Source: Litomosoides sigmodontis (lineage: Eukaryota > Nematoda > Chromadorea > Rhabditida > Onchocercidae). Taken from it: a DNA stretch of 64,000 nt. How positions within the stretch are numbered: position 1 is the first letter of the stretch; each line of letters starts with the position of its first letter. The DNA is taken from contig OY718807.1 in the NCBI GenBank assembly GCA_963070105.1, forward strand, positions 3,197,001 to 3,261,000, written 5' to 3'. The translations under genes and the position numbers were made by a program. Shown piece after piece: positions 1-13,759 of this stretch. The notes under the pieces are model-generated. The model had not been told where the DNA came from. It ran no database searches and saw only the letters and a program-made list of their open reading frames with translations.

Positions 1-1024
1 TGATAAGGTGATAAGGATGATGAGGATTTGTGATATGATTGTAAGATAAGAAGTGTACTAACTAATAAATGTCGAAGTTAGTTATCAAAATAAATGAGAA
101 TGATTGCTAGCAGAAATTGCTAAATAATTTTGTAATGAATGCAAATTAGTAATTTTAAATAATGACCACTCTTCACCAATTTATCGATGAATATTTGTTA
201 AATGTGAGATATGGTGCTTACAATATTATCAAATTTTTTAAAGAAAATAGCGATGAAATTGATTACTAATCACTTTTTTTTTGCGATTTAATTCAGCCAG
301 CAATCGATCCGTTTATGTTATACATGTATAATATTGTTACTGTACTTTTGTATGAGAAAAGATTTTGCTTATTGCTCATTTGAAATTTTCAGGATAGCTA
401 TTAGTGTGAAGTTGCGGCACCTGTAATTACTGATTTCATTTGTGAAAGGAAAAAAAGGAGTTAAAGAAGAAGCTGGAGAAAATTTTTCAATATTCCAAAT
501 TCATCAAATGTTGAAAGCTGAAAGTACCGTGAAAGATATTGATGACATCGAGAAAAGTTCGTCTTCTTCCTTTCAACTAATTAATAGCTTAATTTTTCTG
601 CAAAAAAGTGTTAGTAGAAGATGAGGAAAAGTATGATTTTCTAGCTTAGTAATGCAAGCATTGAGGTTTAAAATTAAATTTATTAATTAAAATTATTGCT
701 ATGAAATTAATTCTCAAGGAAACGCTTATTTCACGCTCCAATACGTCAAAACGTACGCTTCTTTTTTACCTGATAAAAGGCTAACGATTATTAGTGATGA
801 AAAAAAGTTACGACCAAAAATGATGAGATCAAGAAGTTGTAATGTGTTAATTAACAAATTACTTTTTGTTATAAATTAGCAATTAATGAATGCATTTCGT
901 AAATAGCACTTAGAGGCTAAGAGGCAATTGTAACAGCAATTAATGATAAGAGGAATTACTACAAACACAAATTAATTAATTACTACAATTAATTGTCATT
1001 TCCAAACAGTTTATAATTTTCCAG
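1..1024 (+). other. 5' flank or large first intron of the nuclear receptor gene, with a possible start exon at 508-607
   Basis: The exon starting at 1025 needs one base from an upstream exon, so coding sequence continues leftward. One candidate is an ATG at 508 running to a weak donor (gtgtta) after 607. It gives 33 codons plus one base, the phase required, and encodes an acidic Ser-rich stretch (DIDDIEKSSSSSF). The donor is poor and the true N-terminus may lie outside the window. The rest is AT-rich and I see no other gene. Confidence 0.35.
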
Positions 1025-2556
1025 ACGGTAATGATTTATTGTGTACAGTGTGCGGTGATCAGGCGACAGGTCGACATTACGGAACAATCGCTTGCAACGG
1101 ATGCAAAGGTAATATTGCTAATTAATTAACTAATTGGAGGACAAGAATATGATTTATCATATAGGTAATTATCACTTATTACGTACATTGTACTTTCATC
1201 CCTCATTAATTAAATGTTCGCTTTTGGGAGTGTACTTGAAGGAACCGTTTAATTTCTTTTTTTGTTTCATTGCTTTTTGTACTGTCAGAAATGAAATTTT
1301 CTCATGTAATAATTCAATAATGCAGTATCTAATTTAATTTAATTCTAGTTTGATTAAATTAATTCTAATTTAAATTGCTGGTTGATGGAAAAAATGGTGC
1401 ATTTAGTATTAATTAAATTACGCTCAGTGAGACTAAATTAAGCAAAAGGTGTAGCTTAGCACAATTCGTGCGTTTTTCTTTTTTTGCAGGTTTCTTCAGG
1501 CGAACTATTCGACGTGGCTACAGATATACGTGTCGTTTTAGTGGTAATTGCAACATTGACAAACGTAAGTGTTGAAATTCTTTGAAAATTTTTCCAACAA
1601 AATTTTTTTTTTCACGGAAAGAGTTTTATCTTTTATAGCAAACGAAATTGTTTTCCTACAACTTCTGAAATGGAACACATACGTAGCTTTTTGTTCGATT
1701 ATGTGAAATTTTTATTTTCCTTCCCTCCTTTTTCTTATTTATGTGCTTAGAAATTAAAGTAATTAAAAAACAATTTTCTTTTTGCATTGAACCTGTTTAC
1801 CGTGTGGACTATTGAGTTGGAAAAATTAAGATAAGGGTGGTTTTTGAGTGGTAGATGAATTGGAAATTGAAAGATTCAGGATGTTTCAAAATTTTATATA
1901 ATTGGGCAAGTCGGACTGCAGTAATCTACTACTGTAAGTAAAGTCAGGTGCGTTCCAAAAATATCGTACAGCTGTAAGGAATGGGTAAATAAGGCATTTC
2001 ATTACTTCTGATTTCCGTTATTTAAAACATTGAAATTGAGCAGAAATAGCAGTTTTATTAGTGCAACAAGGAAAAAAGAAGTGAAAAAACAAAGGAAAAA
2101 TTACAAAAAGTGAAATTGCTTCGGTTTTTTCATTAAATTTTTTTTTGAAATTTGTCATTTTCTTTTTCTTAGACAGTTACGCATCACATTCCATTGCTGT
2201 ACTGGAAAGTTTTTTCCTTCCGATTCCTATAAATTTTATTCATCAAAGCATTTCAAATAAACGATCTTTTGTCAAATTTATCAAAAAAGAAATTGTTGTT
2301 GTTTTTTTTTTTAAAAATCGTTCTTGGAATTAAAATTATTTTTCCCTTTTTTTTGTTTTAAATGAAGAAAAAAAACTTTTTTAGAGAATATTAATGCAAA
2401 AATTGTAATGTTTATTGAAGCAATTCACTTAAGCTGTTTTTTTTTTATGGAAAGAAAATGGATGGATGAATGAAAGGATTAATTTTGCAGATAATCGAGC
2501 TGTTTGCCGATCATGTCGCTACGTACGTTGCATCAACGCCGGAATGAAAATTGATG
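1025..2556 (+). CDS. DNA-binding domain exons of the nuclear receptor
   Basis: Exons 1025-1108, 1490-1564 and 2491-2556 split the DNA-binding domain, with all junctions in phase 1. The second-finger spacing is C-x5-C-x9-C-x2-C. The P-box has Asn (CNGCKG) where vertebrate HNF4 has Asp (established knowledge), which could alter half-site preference. The introns contain only AT-rich sequence and homopolymer T/A runs. Confidence 0.9.
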
Positions 2557-5500
2557 GTAAGTGAAATAGCTTACGTGAAAACTAGCGTACCACACAGATC
2601 AGAATATATGAAAATTATTGTAAATAAAAATTATACCATCGAAATTTTGCTAATAGTTGTTATTTAAGTGCTTTCGTAATATAGGCAGAAGAATCTAGGT
2701 TATTTAATAAGCTAACGTTATTACAGTTATGCTAATTGTTATAGTTGCGTTTTTTTTGCATTTAATTTTTTTGTATTTTTTAGTTAGGAGGGAAATGATT
2801 TTTTCATTCATTAATTTAGCTAATATATTTTTAAACAATAAAATTTCCTGTTTTTAAAAGTCTTACACTATTTCAACTAGAATTTACTATGATCGTGGAA
2901 ATTTTACTGTAAGGATTATTTTAGTAGGATTTTTCGTTGGCTCAATTTATTAATTCCCAGATGTCGTTGTGACAGTAATTATTAAATAGCATTTTCGAGA
3001 AGTGCTCCTTTGTTCACTGATCTAACTGATAATGTAACAAATTTTGTCAGTATCAATTTTTTACTATAACTATGACTGACTGATATTTGTAGTGATATTT
3101 CCAATGCTATTGCTTGCTAATTAAACGAAGTGAAAAATCGTATTAGTAAGCAATTAAAAATGAATAGACAGTTTTAATTTTAATACTCTAGCTAAAACTA
3201 TTTCAATAATTTGAAAATTTAAAAAACTATTACTGTAATAATTTTGTCAATGTACATTACGATTTCGTTCAATGTTTTTAGTCATACCGTATCGCACAGT
3301 ATTATCAGACTTCGCTGATACCGTAACGCCTTTCGCTATTGATTTTTAATGCCGAATTAAAGTTTGGCGATAACTTAACTTTAAGGTCTAATCATTGCGT
3401 GATTCTCACTTCTTTTTTTTTCTTGCTTTGTTCAGCAGTGCAAAATGAACGTGACGTAATCGGTAGACGTAATCGCACTCCATCAACATCGTCACCTTCG
3501 GCAAGTGTCACCGCTGCTGCAGCACAAAGCACCACCAATAATGTGCTATCGAATGTGAAATTGGAACAAACTAAAGCAACCAATCGAAAGCATTCTTCTT
3601 GTAATGGGTACTTTAGTTCATTAATTTCAATATTATATCACTTATTAGTAATTAGTTAATAAGTGAGATCATTACTCATCAGCTATTTGCATGATATTTG
3701 TGTTTTTCGGTTGCACTAAATTTTTCACTAAATATTAAAAATAAAATTTTTCACTAAATCCGCTAATTTCACCTCTCACTAGTTGAATAGCTAATAAAAT
3801 TTGCATTGTTCAGACAGTTTATGGTTTCGTCGACGACCTCTTCCTCTTCCTCAATAACCTCAGCAACACCGTCGTGGGATACGCCACGTTTGCTACTGGA
3901 AAGTCTTATACTGTCGGAGAAAAAAATACAAAGTTTACGCGAAACAATTATGAAGCAGGCTGATGTGCCACTGTGGAAGAATCAATTGGTAAACAAAGAA
4001 ATACAAACTTAAAAAAAATCCTTTTTCTTCACTTTTATTTTTACTAATATTTTAATTCTCAAAATTTTTCTTAGTCAGTTAAAAAACACTAAAAAAAATT
4101 TTAAACTAAAATTTATAAATTACACTGTTGCACGGTGCACATATTTTGTTCCAATAATTTAAACATTTTTGTTATTTTGCAGTAATTTTCACTTCTATAA
4201 AGGGATAGAATTTCTGGTGTAATTAGGAAAAAAAGACGATTGAAACAGGAAATCGGAAATTTATATGCAAAATTTGCAGTATGGAACGAATGATGCCGGA
4301 CGTACGGCAACTATTAGGGATATTTACACGAGTATTCACAGTCAATTGTTGATTGTAATCGAATGGGCTAAAACTCTAACTCCGTTTGCAGCACTTTCAA
4401 CTGATGATCAGGTTTTCCGGTTTTCCGAATTCTCATTTTTTTCATGTTGAAAAAAGACAATTACATTCTTCATGCAATTCTCCGCAAATGATATTATTGA
4501 TTTAACATGAAATCAGAAATGAATCAGAAATGAAACTGATTTTGAAATTTTTGAAATTAAGCAAGGGTGTGCTGCGTGCACTTAGCGTAAAATATTACAA
4601 CGAGCGTTTACTCGTTTTTTTAAATAATTTTTCGAAATGAATTGAAGAAGTTTGCAAAGAGCGTTTTTATTATGTTACATCATAAATTGATATTTTATTT
4701 TCAACGGTATTTATGCCAAATAGAATTTCAAAAGTATAATAAAAGTATAAAATGAGAGAATATTTGACAAGTTGGTAACGTGTAGATCGAATTTCGATAT
4801 CATTTTATGTTGTATTTAATTACAAAAAATGCACAGTGTCGATTTATCACTTAAAGATTAACATTTAGTTAGTTCATTTAATTTCCAGAAAGTTTTGCAT
4901 CGCTTTATTTCTAGACGGCGTTGCTCAAGAATTATGCATCACAACATATCATCCTTGGTGTTGCGTATCGTTCGAAGGATAATTCGGATTTCCTGAAATT
5001 ACTCAACGATTCATGCATACCACGTTGCGGTGATTATAGCAGTACGGAATATCTCGAGTATGTATTTCTCTCTCTCTCTCTCTCTCCCTCTCTTTGCACA
5101 ATTTATGATTTTTGATAGAAATTATCAAGTTGGTTTTTCATGCTGTTAGATTAATTTATTTAATTAGTAACTTTGGTTAGACGAAACTCACCTGTTCGTT
5201 TGCTGAAAGCAAAAAGAAACGAATCAAAGATGATAGCCAATTTCATGAAATTCTTCTCGCTCGAAATTCTCTAAAAAATTGGCAAATAATTAATTACATT
5301 CATTAAATATTGAATGTGCGACATTTTGTTTGCCGGAAATGTTAAATGGGAAGAACGGCTAGAGAGAGCAGGGATGAGCTAGATGAGAGAGGATCAATTA
5401 ATGAAATGAATTTAAATGTCTTATTTTTAAATTATCCATAGCAGGTCTTCCACTATTATTTTAGAAATATCTATTTTCGGGATTGTGAGCGTATTATGGA

Positions 5501-8275
5501 TCAACTTGTTGCACCGATGAAATTTCTAAAAATTGATGATGTTGAATTTGTTGCACTTAAAGCATGCGTTTTATTCAATCCTGGTGAGCTGTTGCAATTG
5601 AAATCATTCCACATTTTCTGTAAATTTTTCCAGTTTCAAAAATATCGCCGAAAATGCAAAAGGTTGCTTACACTGTTGCAATCAATTGAAATAATAATTT
5701 TACTAAATCTTATCAGTTGAAAAAGTTGTAAAAAATTAGTCTTCAATGTATAGAAGAATCAGTTGTACTTTACTTTAAATTAGAATTAAGTGAATTTCAT
5801 TAACATTTTAAATTGTTTTGCTCTTTTGTTGCAGTAGCAAAAGGCCTATCAAGCGGAAGTGTTATGGATGTATTAGCAACTCGTCGACGTATATTTGGCG
5901 CATTGGAACATTACGTTGGCATGAAAATTCCGACCGATGTGAACAGAATTGGTGATCTAACATTTTTCATACTATCACCGTTACAGGTTAATTAATTAAA
6001 TTTAAACAATTACAGGTTGCGTGATTTTCCTGAGGAAGAGGAAATTTATTTTTCAATTTATTGTTAGTTAATTAAAACGAAATTAGCAAGTTGTTTGAAT
6101 TTGAAGGCGTTGAAATTTTACTGATAGAGCTATATCTAACAAATACAGAGAGTAGTCGACTTCAAGATGACCAGGAAGTCTTTATCGGATTTGCGGAATT
6201 CCGATGATTATCGGACATAGTGCAATAATGAGTTCATTTATGACGGAACAATTTTTTAATCAGCAATTTTTTATTTCTATTCTTGAAATGTTTTAAAAAA
6301 AACGCTTTGTGAGGTGGTTTTTTTTTGCTTCTCATTTCAAAATAAGTTGAAATTTCAACGTTTTTTCTGTTTTGTGATAATTCATCTGAGTTTTTTTTTT
6401 TTTAATAATTTATGCTTTTTCACTTTTAGGCATTGGCAAATGCTGTTTGTGAGGATGTATTAGTGTTCAAATTATCAGGTGTCGCAAATATTGATAAATT
6501 AATGGAGGAATTAATTTTAACTGAAACAAAGGAACGGAGAATTTCAGGTCATTTAAATTCTGGTAACTTTTCGCAGTAACTTTCCCTATTTCATTTTGTC
6601 CATTCAAAAAGGATGTTTTAGAAAATCATCATTTTCGACTAAACATTTCTTTATAAACTTACGTAAGTAACAAACGTCATGTGGCAAATATAACGTAACA
6701 TAACTTGACAAACCTCACGTAAGTGACAAGTGACAAACATCCATTGATTGTCATCTTGCATTTTCCATCCATTTAATTATTCGATAAATGTGCCCAGTTG
6801 AACCTCAAATCTCCAAAGGGATGTGAATAATTAAGTGAATAGTTGAAATATTTAAAACAAAAAAGAATTAGGGCGAAAGAATTGATATCAAAAACAAAAA
6901 AGAAAAAGAACATTGACGATTATTTCACAATCATTTTTGCTATCAAAAAAATACTTTTATGAAATAAAAGCATTTCGGCAAAATTCTCCTCTCTTTCATT
7001 TTTTTTTTGTTTTTTTTCCTTTTTACAGAAACTTTATCAATGAAAAATTTATATGCGGAAAGATTGAGATCAGCGAATTTAAGCAATTCAACTTCGTGTG
7101 ATGACATCGAAAGGTTTTAGTTTTGAATGTTTCATTCAACAGGAACGTTTTACCTCTTATCATTTCATTACCTTTTTTTTTTTTGCTGGAGAGGAAAAGG
7201 GAAGAGACAAAGGCAATTCCATATTTCCATTATCGTAAGTGTTCAAAAAAAAAAAAAAAAAACGTACCTGGATAGGTTGTGATAAACGGTTAGAATTCAG
7301 TACGACAGAGTGTTATTGCAAAACTAAGTTGGCGCTGCAAAATAATTTCGAAATATTGACTGAATTAATTTGGGAATATTTCATTTGTTTTTCCACCTTT
7401 CGTTACTATTATTAGTTACTGTTAATTATCACCATGTGTTAATCGAATATCATTAATTATTAATTTTTCTGCTTGTTTGTTTTTTTGAAATTGTCATAAT
7501 TTTTTTCCCATCCTACAGTCCTATTTCAAGTCAGTTGAATAACACATCGAGTACATCATCGCCTGCTTTCGATATAATTAATGATTCGGATGAGTCATCG
7601 TTTCGTAGATATTCACCAACAACTAATACCACCACCCTCTCATCCTTCATTATGGATCCATTTAAAAGGTATGCGTGAAATGTATCGCTGAAATGTATGT
7701 TTCAATAAATAATGTAAAATTTGGCATATTTCAAGCGATGAAGCTATCGTTTAAAATTATTTCAACTTTTTTTTGCATAGTAATTAAGCAGTAATTAATG
7801 CGAGAATCATTTTCAAAGTTGGGGAATACTCGGAGAGTTTTCCGCACTCTTACATTTATCAAACATTCTTTCGACATTTTTCGGAATTAAACGCAATGAT
7901 CATTTTTATTACCTTTTTTTTTTAACTTTTAAAGAAATTATGATGAAGCAGTCTTTAACGATCATTTATCGTTTTCTCTTGGCTAAAACAGAAATGATGC
8001 AAAAATTTGAAAGGTTTAAAAAAGGAGTTGGCAGTATTGTTTAAAAAACTTAAATTCTTGCATTAATTATCACTCCTAATTAATTATCAGTTCTTCTATA
8101 TTTTAATACTAAATTGATATTTAGTAATCCATCGTCACCAATACAACTTCAATCGAGCAGTCTCTCGGATATCAATTCTTCAACGTACTTATCCACTTGG
8201 ACAACGCCATCATCACAATGTGGAACATACCTGGAAAACGATGACTACTACATTACTTCATCCATGAATTTATGA
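1025..8275 (+). CDS. HNF4-like nuclear hormone receptor, N-terminus uncertain
   Basis: Ligand-regulated or orphan nuclear transcription factor. Exons read: 1025-1108, 1490-1564, 2491-2556, 3436-3607, 3814-3988, 4280-4411, 4915-5057, 5465-5583, 5835-5986, 6430-6547 (or 6562), 7029-7113, 7519-7668, 8125-8275. Phases agree throughout and give about 545 residues after the first visible codon. The first three exons encode both C4 zinc fingers: [21 protein letters not shown], with P-box CNGCKG, then CRFSGNC...CRSC. The next begins VQNERD, the C-terminal extension typical of HNF4. The ligand-binding domain (4280-6547) shows the signature VIEWAKTL...LSTDDQ, then [13 protein letters not shown], and ends with a helix-12-like LMEELIL. 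The tail is rich in Ser, Thr and Asn. HNF4-class assignment is firm; orthology to one of the many expanded nematode HNF4-type receptors cannot be decided here. Confidence 0.88.
5067..5093 (+). repeat. (CT)n microsatellite directly after a receptor exon
   Basis: A CT-rich run starts within 10 bases of the gtatgt donor following the exon ending at 5057. Its closeness to the donor makes it a possible polypyrimidine splicing enhancer, but this is not shown. Confidence 0.9.
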
Positions 8276-11100
8276 ATTTACTATTTCAAGCTAGTTAATT
8301 AATTTCTTTTAAACTATTAGAATTTCCCAATGAAATAATTTCTTCTAAAAGGCGAACTAATAGAAGTTCAGATTGAAATAAGAAGCAACGAAAAATTTCT
8401 AATTTCTTCTTTTTTGTTTGATTTATCTTTAATTAACACACTGATACATCACTATATTTTACACAAATGTTTTCTTTCCTATCATTATCCACAAAATATC
8501 CGCTTACTTTAACAATTTTATTGCTATTATTTATTATTGTTATTACTATCAGTGCTATTTGATGCTTAGTTTAATTAATTAATCCATTTTTTTCATTTGC
8601 GCTATTCCTTTGATCATGATGTATTTGTAACAAACGCTTTTGGAAAGCGAAAATAATTCATTTTTTAGATTTTTGCAGAAAGTGGAAAGTGATGATTCGG
8701 TCGATTTTCTGCTTTTCTTATTTTTCACTCTTTTTTTTATAATCAATCATTTTGCATTCTACGTGTAAACATTTCGTGATTACGTGACCTCTAAAAGTAT
8801 TTTGAGTTTGTTACCCAAAATTATTAGTGTGTTTTCATCTTATATTTTGCTTTTATGCAAAAATTTTTTTTCTTCAATTTGCCACACCGTTTGTTTAACG
8901 TATAGCTTATTCGTTGAATAGAAAAAAATCTTTCCCGGTATTTCGCGATTGATGTAGGGAATGGATTTTTGTGCATTATGCATTTTGCTTTTGTGTGCAC
9001 CAATTTTATCAATCAATTTGTTAAATTTTGCTCAAACTGTTTAAAAGGCCTTTGTCCACTTTTGTATTTATATTCAAATGTGCCATAACAATCTTTTGTG
9101 TTTTATACGATACTTTTGAGTGAATTCAATTATTTAGAATTAAAATTCAACTATATTGCTAGTGTATTTGCTATTAATGCTTTGAGTTTTGTTTTCTCGT
9201 TCTTTAATTTAAATGAGAAGGTTTAAAATTTGAAAATTTTCACAAATTTCATTGTTTCCACTCATTCAGCTTCACTTTTCTTCCGCATTTACTGTGATGT
9301 TGTTTGGCGTATTTATCACTGTTTGTTTGATTTACGGATACCGTAACTCGTTGGATAGCATTTTTCGCTCTTTACATCAAAAACATTCAAATTCCATTCG
9401 GTGATTCTATCAGAATAATTAATTTCGCTAAATTAACACAAAAGGAAAATTGTAAAATTACAAAAATTTGTTCATAAAATTTTATTCTTTGGATAGTATT
9501 CCAAATAGTAATTTGATAACTTTTGTCGCTTTTTTTGCATTTAAATTAAAAATTAAATTATTTTTTTCAGACATTTATTTTTTTGCAATGAAGTAAATGT
9601 TAGCAGTTTTCTTTCTTTTTTGTACGAAAACATCACTGATAATTTTACTACGTACGTCCGTGTTACGTGTCTATTTGATCGAACCTGAAATTACTTGCAA
9701 CGTTGATTGTCATTTTTTTTTTTTGAAAGAAAGGACGATTATTATCGTTAATCAGTCAGTCATTTTTCAGTTACTGTTTGTTGTAAGCAGAAGGATTCCG
9801 ACGATAAGTATTGTGATAGCTAGGCGTAAAGACTTAGTTACTTTGCGTAAGCAGCGTGAAATTTTCAAGCATCATTTTATGTGTGTAAAATGAATGAATG
9901 AATTTTTAATCTGTAAATGTTAAATACGCTTAATAAACGGAAAAAAGTTGCATTCATCACAATGATCTCCATCTTGTTGTAATTTTTACAATAAAAAAAA
10001 TTGTTTCCGTAAAGTTTTATTTTCTAAGAAATTAAAATGCAAAATGAAAATTACAGTGCAACTTTTAACTTTTCAAATTTTAATCAATGCAACAACGTCA
10101 TAATGAAAATGCCGAAATATCACAGCGAAATTAGTTTGAATAGTTTTAAAATTATGAAAGAACAATGAAATGATAATTCGTGGTGCGATGAGTGAACAAA
10201 GTGATGGACATTTAAATAATATCTTGTTGTATGTTAAAATTTTTTGCAATTTTAAGAAATGTTCGCCGTCGCAGAGGTAGAGGAAGCGAAGGCTTCTATA
10301 GTCCCACTTCACTTCACAAATTCCCCAATTTCACACTTTATAGCTAAGCATTTGGATTGCTACTTTTCACAATGCAAACTATTCTGTTACTTTTTCTTTT
10401 CCAAAAAACTTTCACTAAAAATTAATTTATAAGAGTTGTAATTAAAAGGGAATTTATTCATATAATTTTACATTCATTGCAGTAAGTTTCTGTCATTTTA
10501 AAAAAAAAAAGAACTCGAAAATTACAATAAACAATTTTAACACACAAAAGTTTTTGTTTCTTTTAAGACAAGCCAAAATGAATGAAAGAGAGAGAGAGAG
10601 AGAAAATGAAGACAGTGAGAGATAGAGGGGAGAGAGGGAACTGTGTTATTTTTCTTTTTTTTTTGAGATACTCAAAAGCACTCAATAAATTTCTTGTAAT
10701 CGATAGCTTTATATTTGCTTGCTTTCATTTGCATTTAATCAATTAATGTGATTTTATTAACGATTATCACAGCAAAATATACATATTTAAGAATTATTTT
10801 TTATTTTGTTTTTTTTTTAAAAAAAAGTAATTTATCTTTTAATGGAAAATGTAGACTGAATGAAATGGGAAGATAGAGTGGTTTTGCAAAAAAATATTCA
10901 ACAATCAATTATTAGATGTGTTATATATCAAGATTTTCTTGTGTTACACATCAAGAATTTTGAAAAAGAAGAAATTCGAAAAAAAAAATTGAAAATTCAT
11001 ATTAGACATTTCCTCCTGTCAACATCGTTTTCGTCAATTTAAGTGCTTTCATCCACTTATCATACGAATGGTAACACTGCTCAACTTACTAAGCAATTAA
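8276..11100. other. 3' flank of the receptor gene; no confirmed gene
   Basis: AT-rich sequence holding the receptor's 3' UTR and downstream spacer. AATAAA-like hexamers occur around 9932 and 9987, but none is close enough to assign to the receptor. A 98-codon + strand ORF at 9597-9893 begins with a hydrophobic stretch (MLAVFFLF) and ends in a basic segment. It has no recognisable domain and includes a T-run-derived Phe cluster, so I do not call it a gene. An AG microsatellite sits at about 10587-10602. Confidence 0.6.
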
Positions 11101-11156
11101 AATTATTGAAAAAGTAATATTTAAAAAATATTTCAAAAAAAGGATTTTTTGTTTTG

Positions 11157-11322
11157 CTAGCAAAAATACCAATACCAATAATACTAATGCATATGCTTCA
11201 TTTATAATACCATCAATCGTCATCGAAGTGCTTGTTGCACGTTCAGCTATATTTGCTAAAACTCATCAAGCATCTAATAGGTCATTTGTCGCATCGAAAT
11301 TGATGACGAAAGCGTCCTCAAC
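11157..11322 (+). other. Possible isolated coding exon, unassigned
   Basis: A stretch preceded by ttttgctag and ended by acag|gtgcgc is open. It encodes an Asn/Thr-rich start (NTNTNNTNAY) followed by a mixed segment (LVARSAIFAKTHQASNRS). Composition is less AT-rich than its surroundings. No partner exons or known domain were found, so it may be chance or an orphan exon. Confidence 0.2.
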
Positions 11323-11459
11323 AGGTGCGCAACTGTCTTCATTTTCACTTCTGTTACTCTCCTATGCTTTTTTTTTGTGGAAAATCACCGAAGCGCACAT
11401 TTTTTCAATTTTAATCGAAAATTTAATTTGTCAAATGACGGCAGCGCAATAATAGGCAA

Positions 11460-13480
11460 GCTAATAAAGATGTGAAAATGTTTGGGTGGAAGGTTTGCAT
11501 TAATGAAATTTCATTAATATTTGACATTTGACACTTCTTGGATGCGTGAACGTTGAATTTTAATTATTACCTAAATTTTATCGTTATTTTAACTTTCTTT
11601 TCTAATTTCGCTTTGAATTTATAATCCATCATATCGATTTAAAGTAAAGCACTAATTATCGCACGATGTTAATGATGATTTTTGTAGGACACAATAAGAA
11701 GAAAATAGGAAAAATTGGATAGGTGTGCTTGCTAAATTCCAAAAATCATATTTAAAATTTTGGCAACAGTTAGACAACAACAGTAGTGAATGCACAAATT
11801 CTAATTATCAGTGAAGAAATACAACTCATTTCACATTTTTTTTCCTAAAATTAAAATGCTTCAAAAAGCAACTCTCTTCGTCACATGTTGTTATCACCAC
11901 CATACAGATAAAGCTTCACAACATCACCTATAAAATAAAAATCCTCCTCTAATAAAATTTGCTTTTTTGAAAAAAAAAACGCGGAAAACTGTTTGCATGA
12001 AATTTTAGGCTTTACTATAATTAATCACAACTAATTAAATTTGCAGTGTATTGTAAATGTTACAAAATTTTGTTCGTACCGAAAGAGGCGTGTGTATTGC
12101 AAGAAGGAAGTTTTGGTTGGATGGAAAGAAAGGAAAAAAAAAGGGAAAGAAATTTGAGGGGATTTTTAATGAATGAAAACTACTTGGAAATTGCGAACGA
12201 CAAGTCGTCATCGATAAATTCATTTAAATGTCTTTTTCGATAAATTTATTTAAATGTCTTTTTTTCCACTTATCCACTTCTTCTCCTCGTACTTTTTTTT
12301 CCCATATAGCCATCAATTGTAAAGTAGCACTGCCATTTTAAAATAAAAAATTTTTATTTTAAATTTATTTAGAAGTATTTCAGTATTTGTTGTTTTTCCC
12401 TTTCTATCACTCATCCAATTCATAACGCGTTATTTAAATGAAATGAAATTAATTGCTAAATTTTTCTATTTAATTGGTCTATTTGAATATTTTACAACAT
12501 ACGTCAACATTCTACCTCTCATTTGCTCATTTGATGTGCTTTTTTTTTATGAGCTTTAAAATTGAAATTACATTGACAGACTTTAAGCATGTTCAATGAT
12601 CAGTGAACTTTTTTTTGAAACAAGGAATTATTATTTCATTTTCAATGACCACTGTTTCCAATAATTTTCATCTTCAATGACTGAGCGAAATTAATTTTTT
12701 AACTATCCTATGCATGTTGCTCTTTTCTTTCAAATCACTGACCTTTGCCCTTTTCAAACTTTTTATTAGGTCAAACTAATATTGCTCGGTGTAACCGACA
12801 TTTGAAATGGAGTAATTCAGATAGGAACAAATGTTCCATATACCCTCCTCCTTCATTATGCATGAATTTTCTCCCTAACCTATTAGCGAGAATTTTTTAA
12901 CTCTCATAGCTTTCTGGCACTCATCACACTTCTCATGAAAAGTTAGCTATGCCAATCACTTCATGCTAGCAATAATTTTAACTTAGCAAAAAAAAAGGAA
13001 TCGTTTTAATTTATATGGAAAAATTTTTAGTTGTAGCTTTAATTTCTCATATCCTTAATCACTCTTTCTAATTTTTAACCGGTAAAATTAAGTTAAATTT
13101 TGACAAAATTAACTTTTTTTAATTTCTGTTTCGGTCATTGAAAACTCCTCAATGTAATGTTTTTTTTTTCCTTTTGCACAAAATTCACTTCTTTCTATTT
13201 ATTTCTCTGTAAATTGTGAAATTCGTTCATCATCCTCGTCCTCTCATCCTCAAAATTATCACCGTTGCCGCTTCATCGGTATTGGAGCGGAAAATGAATT
13301 CCGCTAAAATACGTGTGAATGCATTGCGTGAGTGACTGACTTGTTAGGACTTGCACAAAAAAAATACTTGTTGCTGTTGTTAATTTGTTGTTCAGAAAAA
13401 AAAATTTAATTGTCGGCAATCGATTATAATGAATTGAGCATTCATAAGTTGAATTGAATGAAATTTATATCAGGCGGGGA
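11460..13480. other. AT-rich spacer, no gene seen
   Basis: Both strands carry only short ORFs with AT-driven composition (runs of Lys, Asn, Phe). No splice-bounded coding segment, RNA gene or repeat was recognised. Confidence 0.5.
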
Positions 13481-13483
13481 AAA

Positions 13484-13534
13484 ATTCCAACAATCATTTC
13501 ACATCCAAGGCATGTGAAATGATTGTTGCCGAAT
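13484..13534 (+). ncRNA. Candidate hairpin RNA or inverted repeat
   Basis: The arms 13488-13504 and 13512-13528 are perfect 17-base reverse complements around a 7-base loop (ccaaggc). A further ATTC/GAAT pairing outside (13484-13487 with 13531-13534) needs a 2-base bulge on the right arm. The geometry would suit a short structured RNA; a plain inverted repeat is equally possible. A GA microsatellite follows about 50 bases downstream. Confidence 0.35.
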
Positions 13535-13579
13535 GCATTTCCATCAAATGATTGATGAAAGTTTCAAAAAATTGAAGGA

Positions 13580-13629
13580 AGAGAGGCGGAGAGAGCGAGA
13601 GAGAGAGAAAGAGAGAGAGAGAGAGCGAA
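13580..13629 (+). repeat. Imperfect (GA)n microsatellite
   Basis: About 50 bases of gagaga with scattered c, g and a interruptions. It creates an Arg/Glu-rich ORF that is not a gene. Confidence 0.9.
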
Positions 13630-13759
13630 GAAAAAATGTGTACATATACGTAATAAATTACAGTTTACTAGATGGAAATGTGAGCAATTTGAAATTTAGT
13701 GTCCGAATTTTTTTCACAAAAAAATCTCAAGAACAAAAAAATATATATTAGAATAAATT

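Noticed and set aside
9597..9893. 98-codon plus-strand ORF after the nuclear receptor
   Set aside because: No known domain, a T-run encodes a Phe cluster, and there are no supporting splice or promoter signals.
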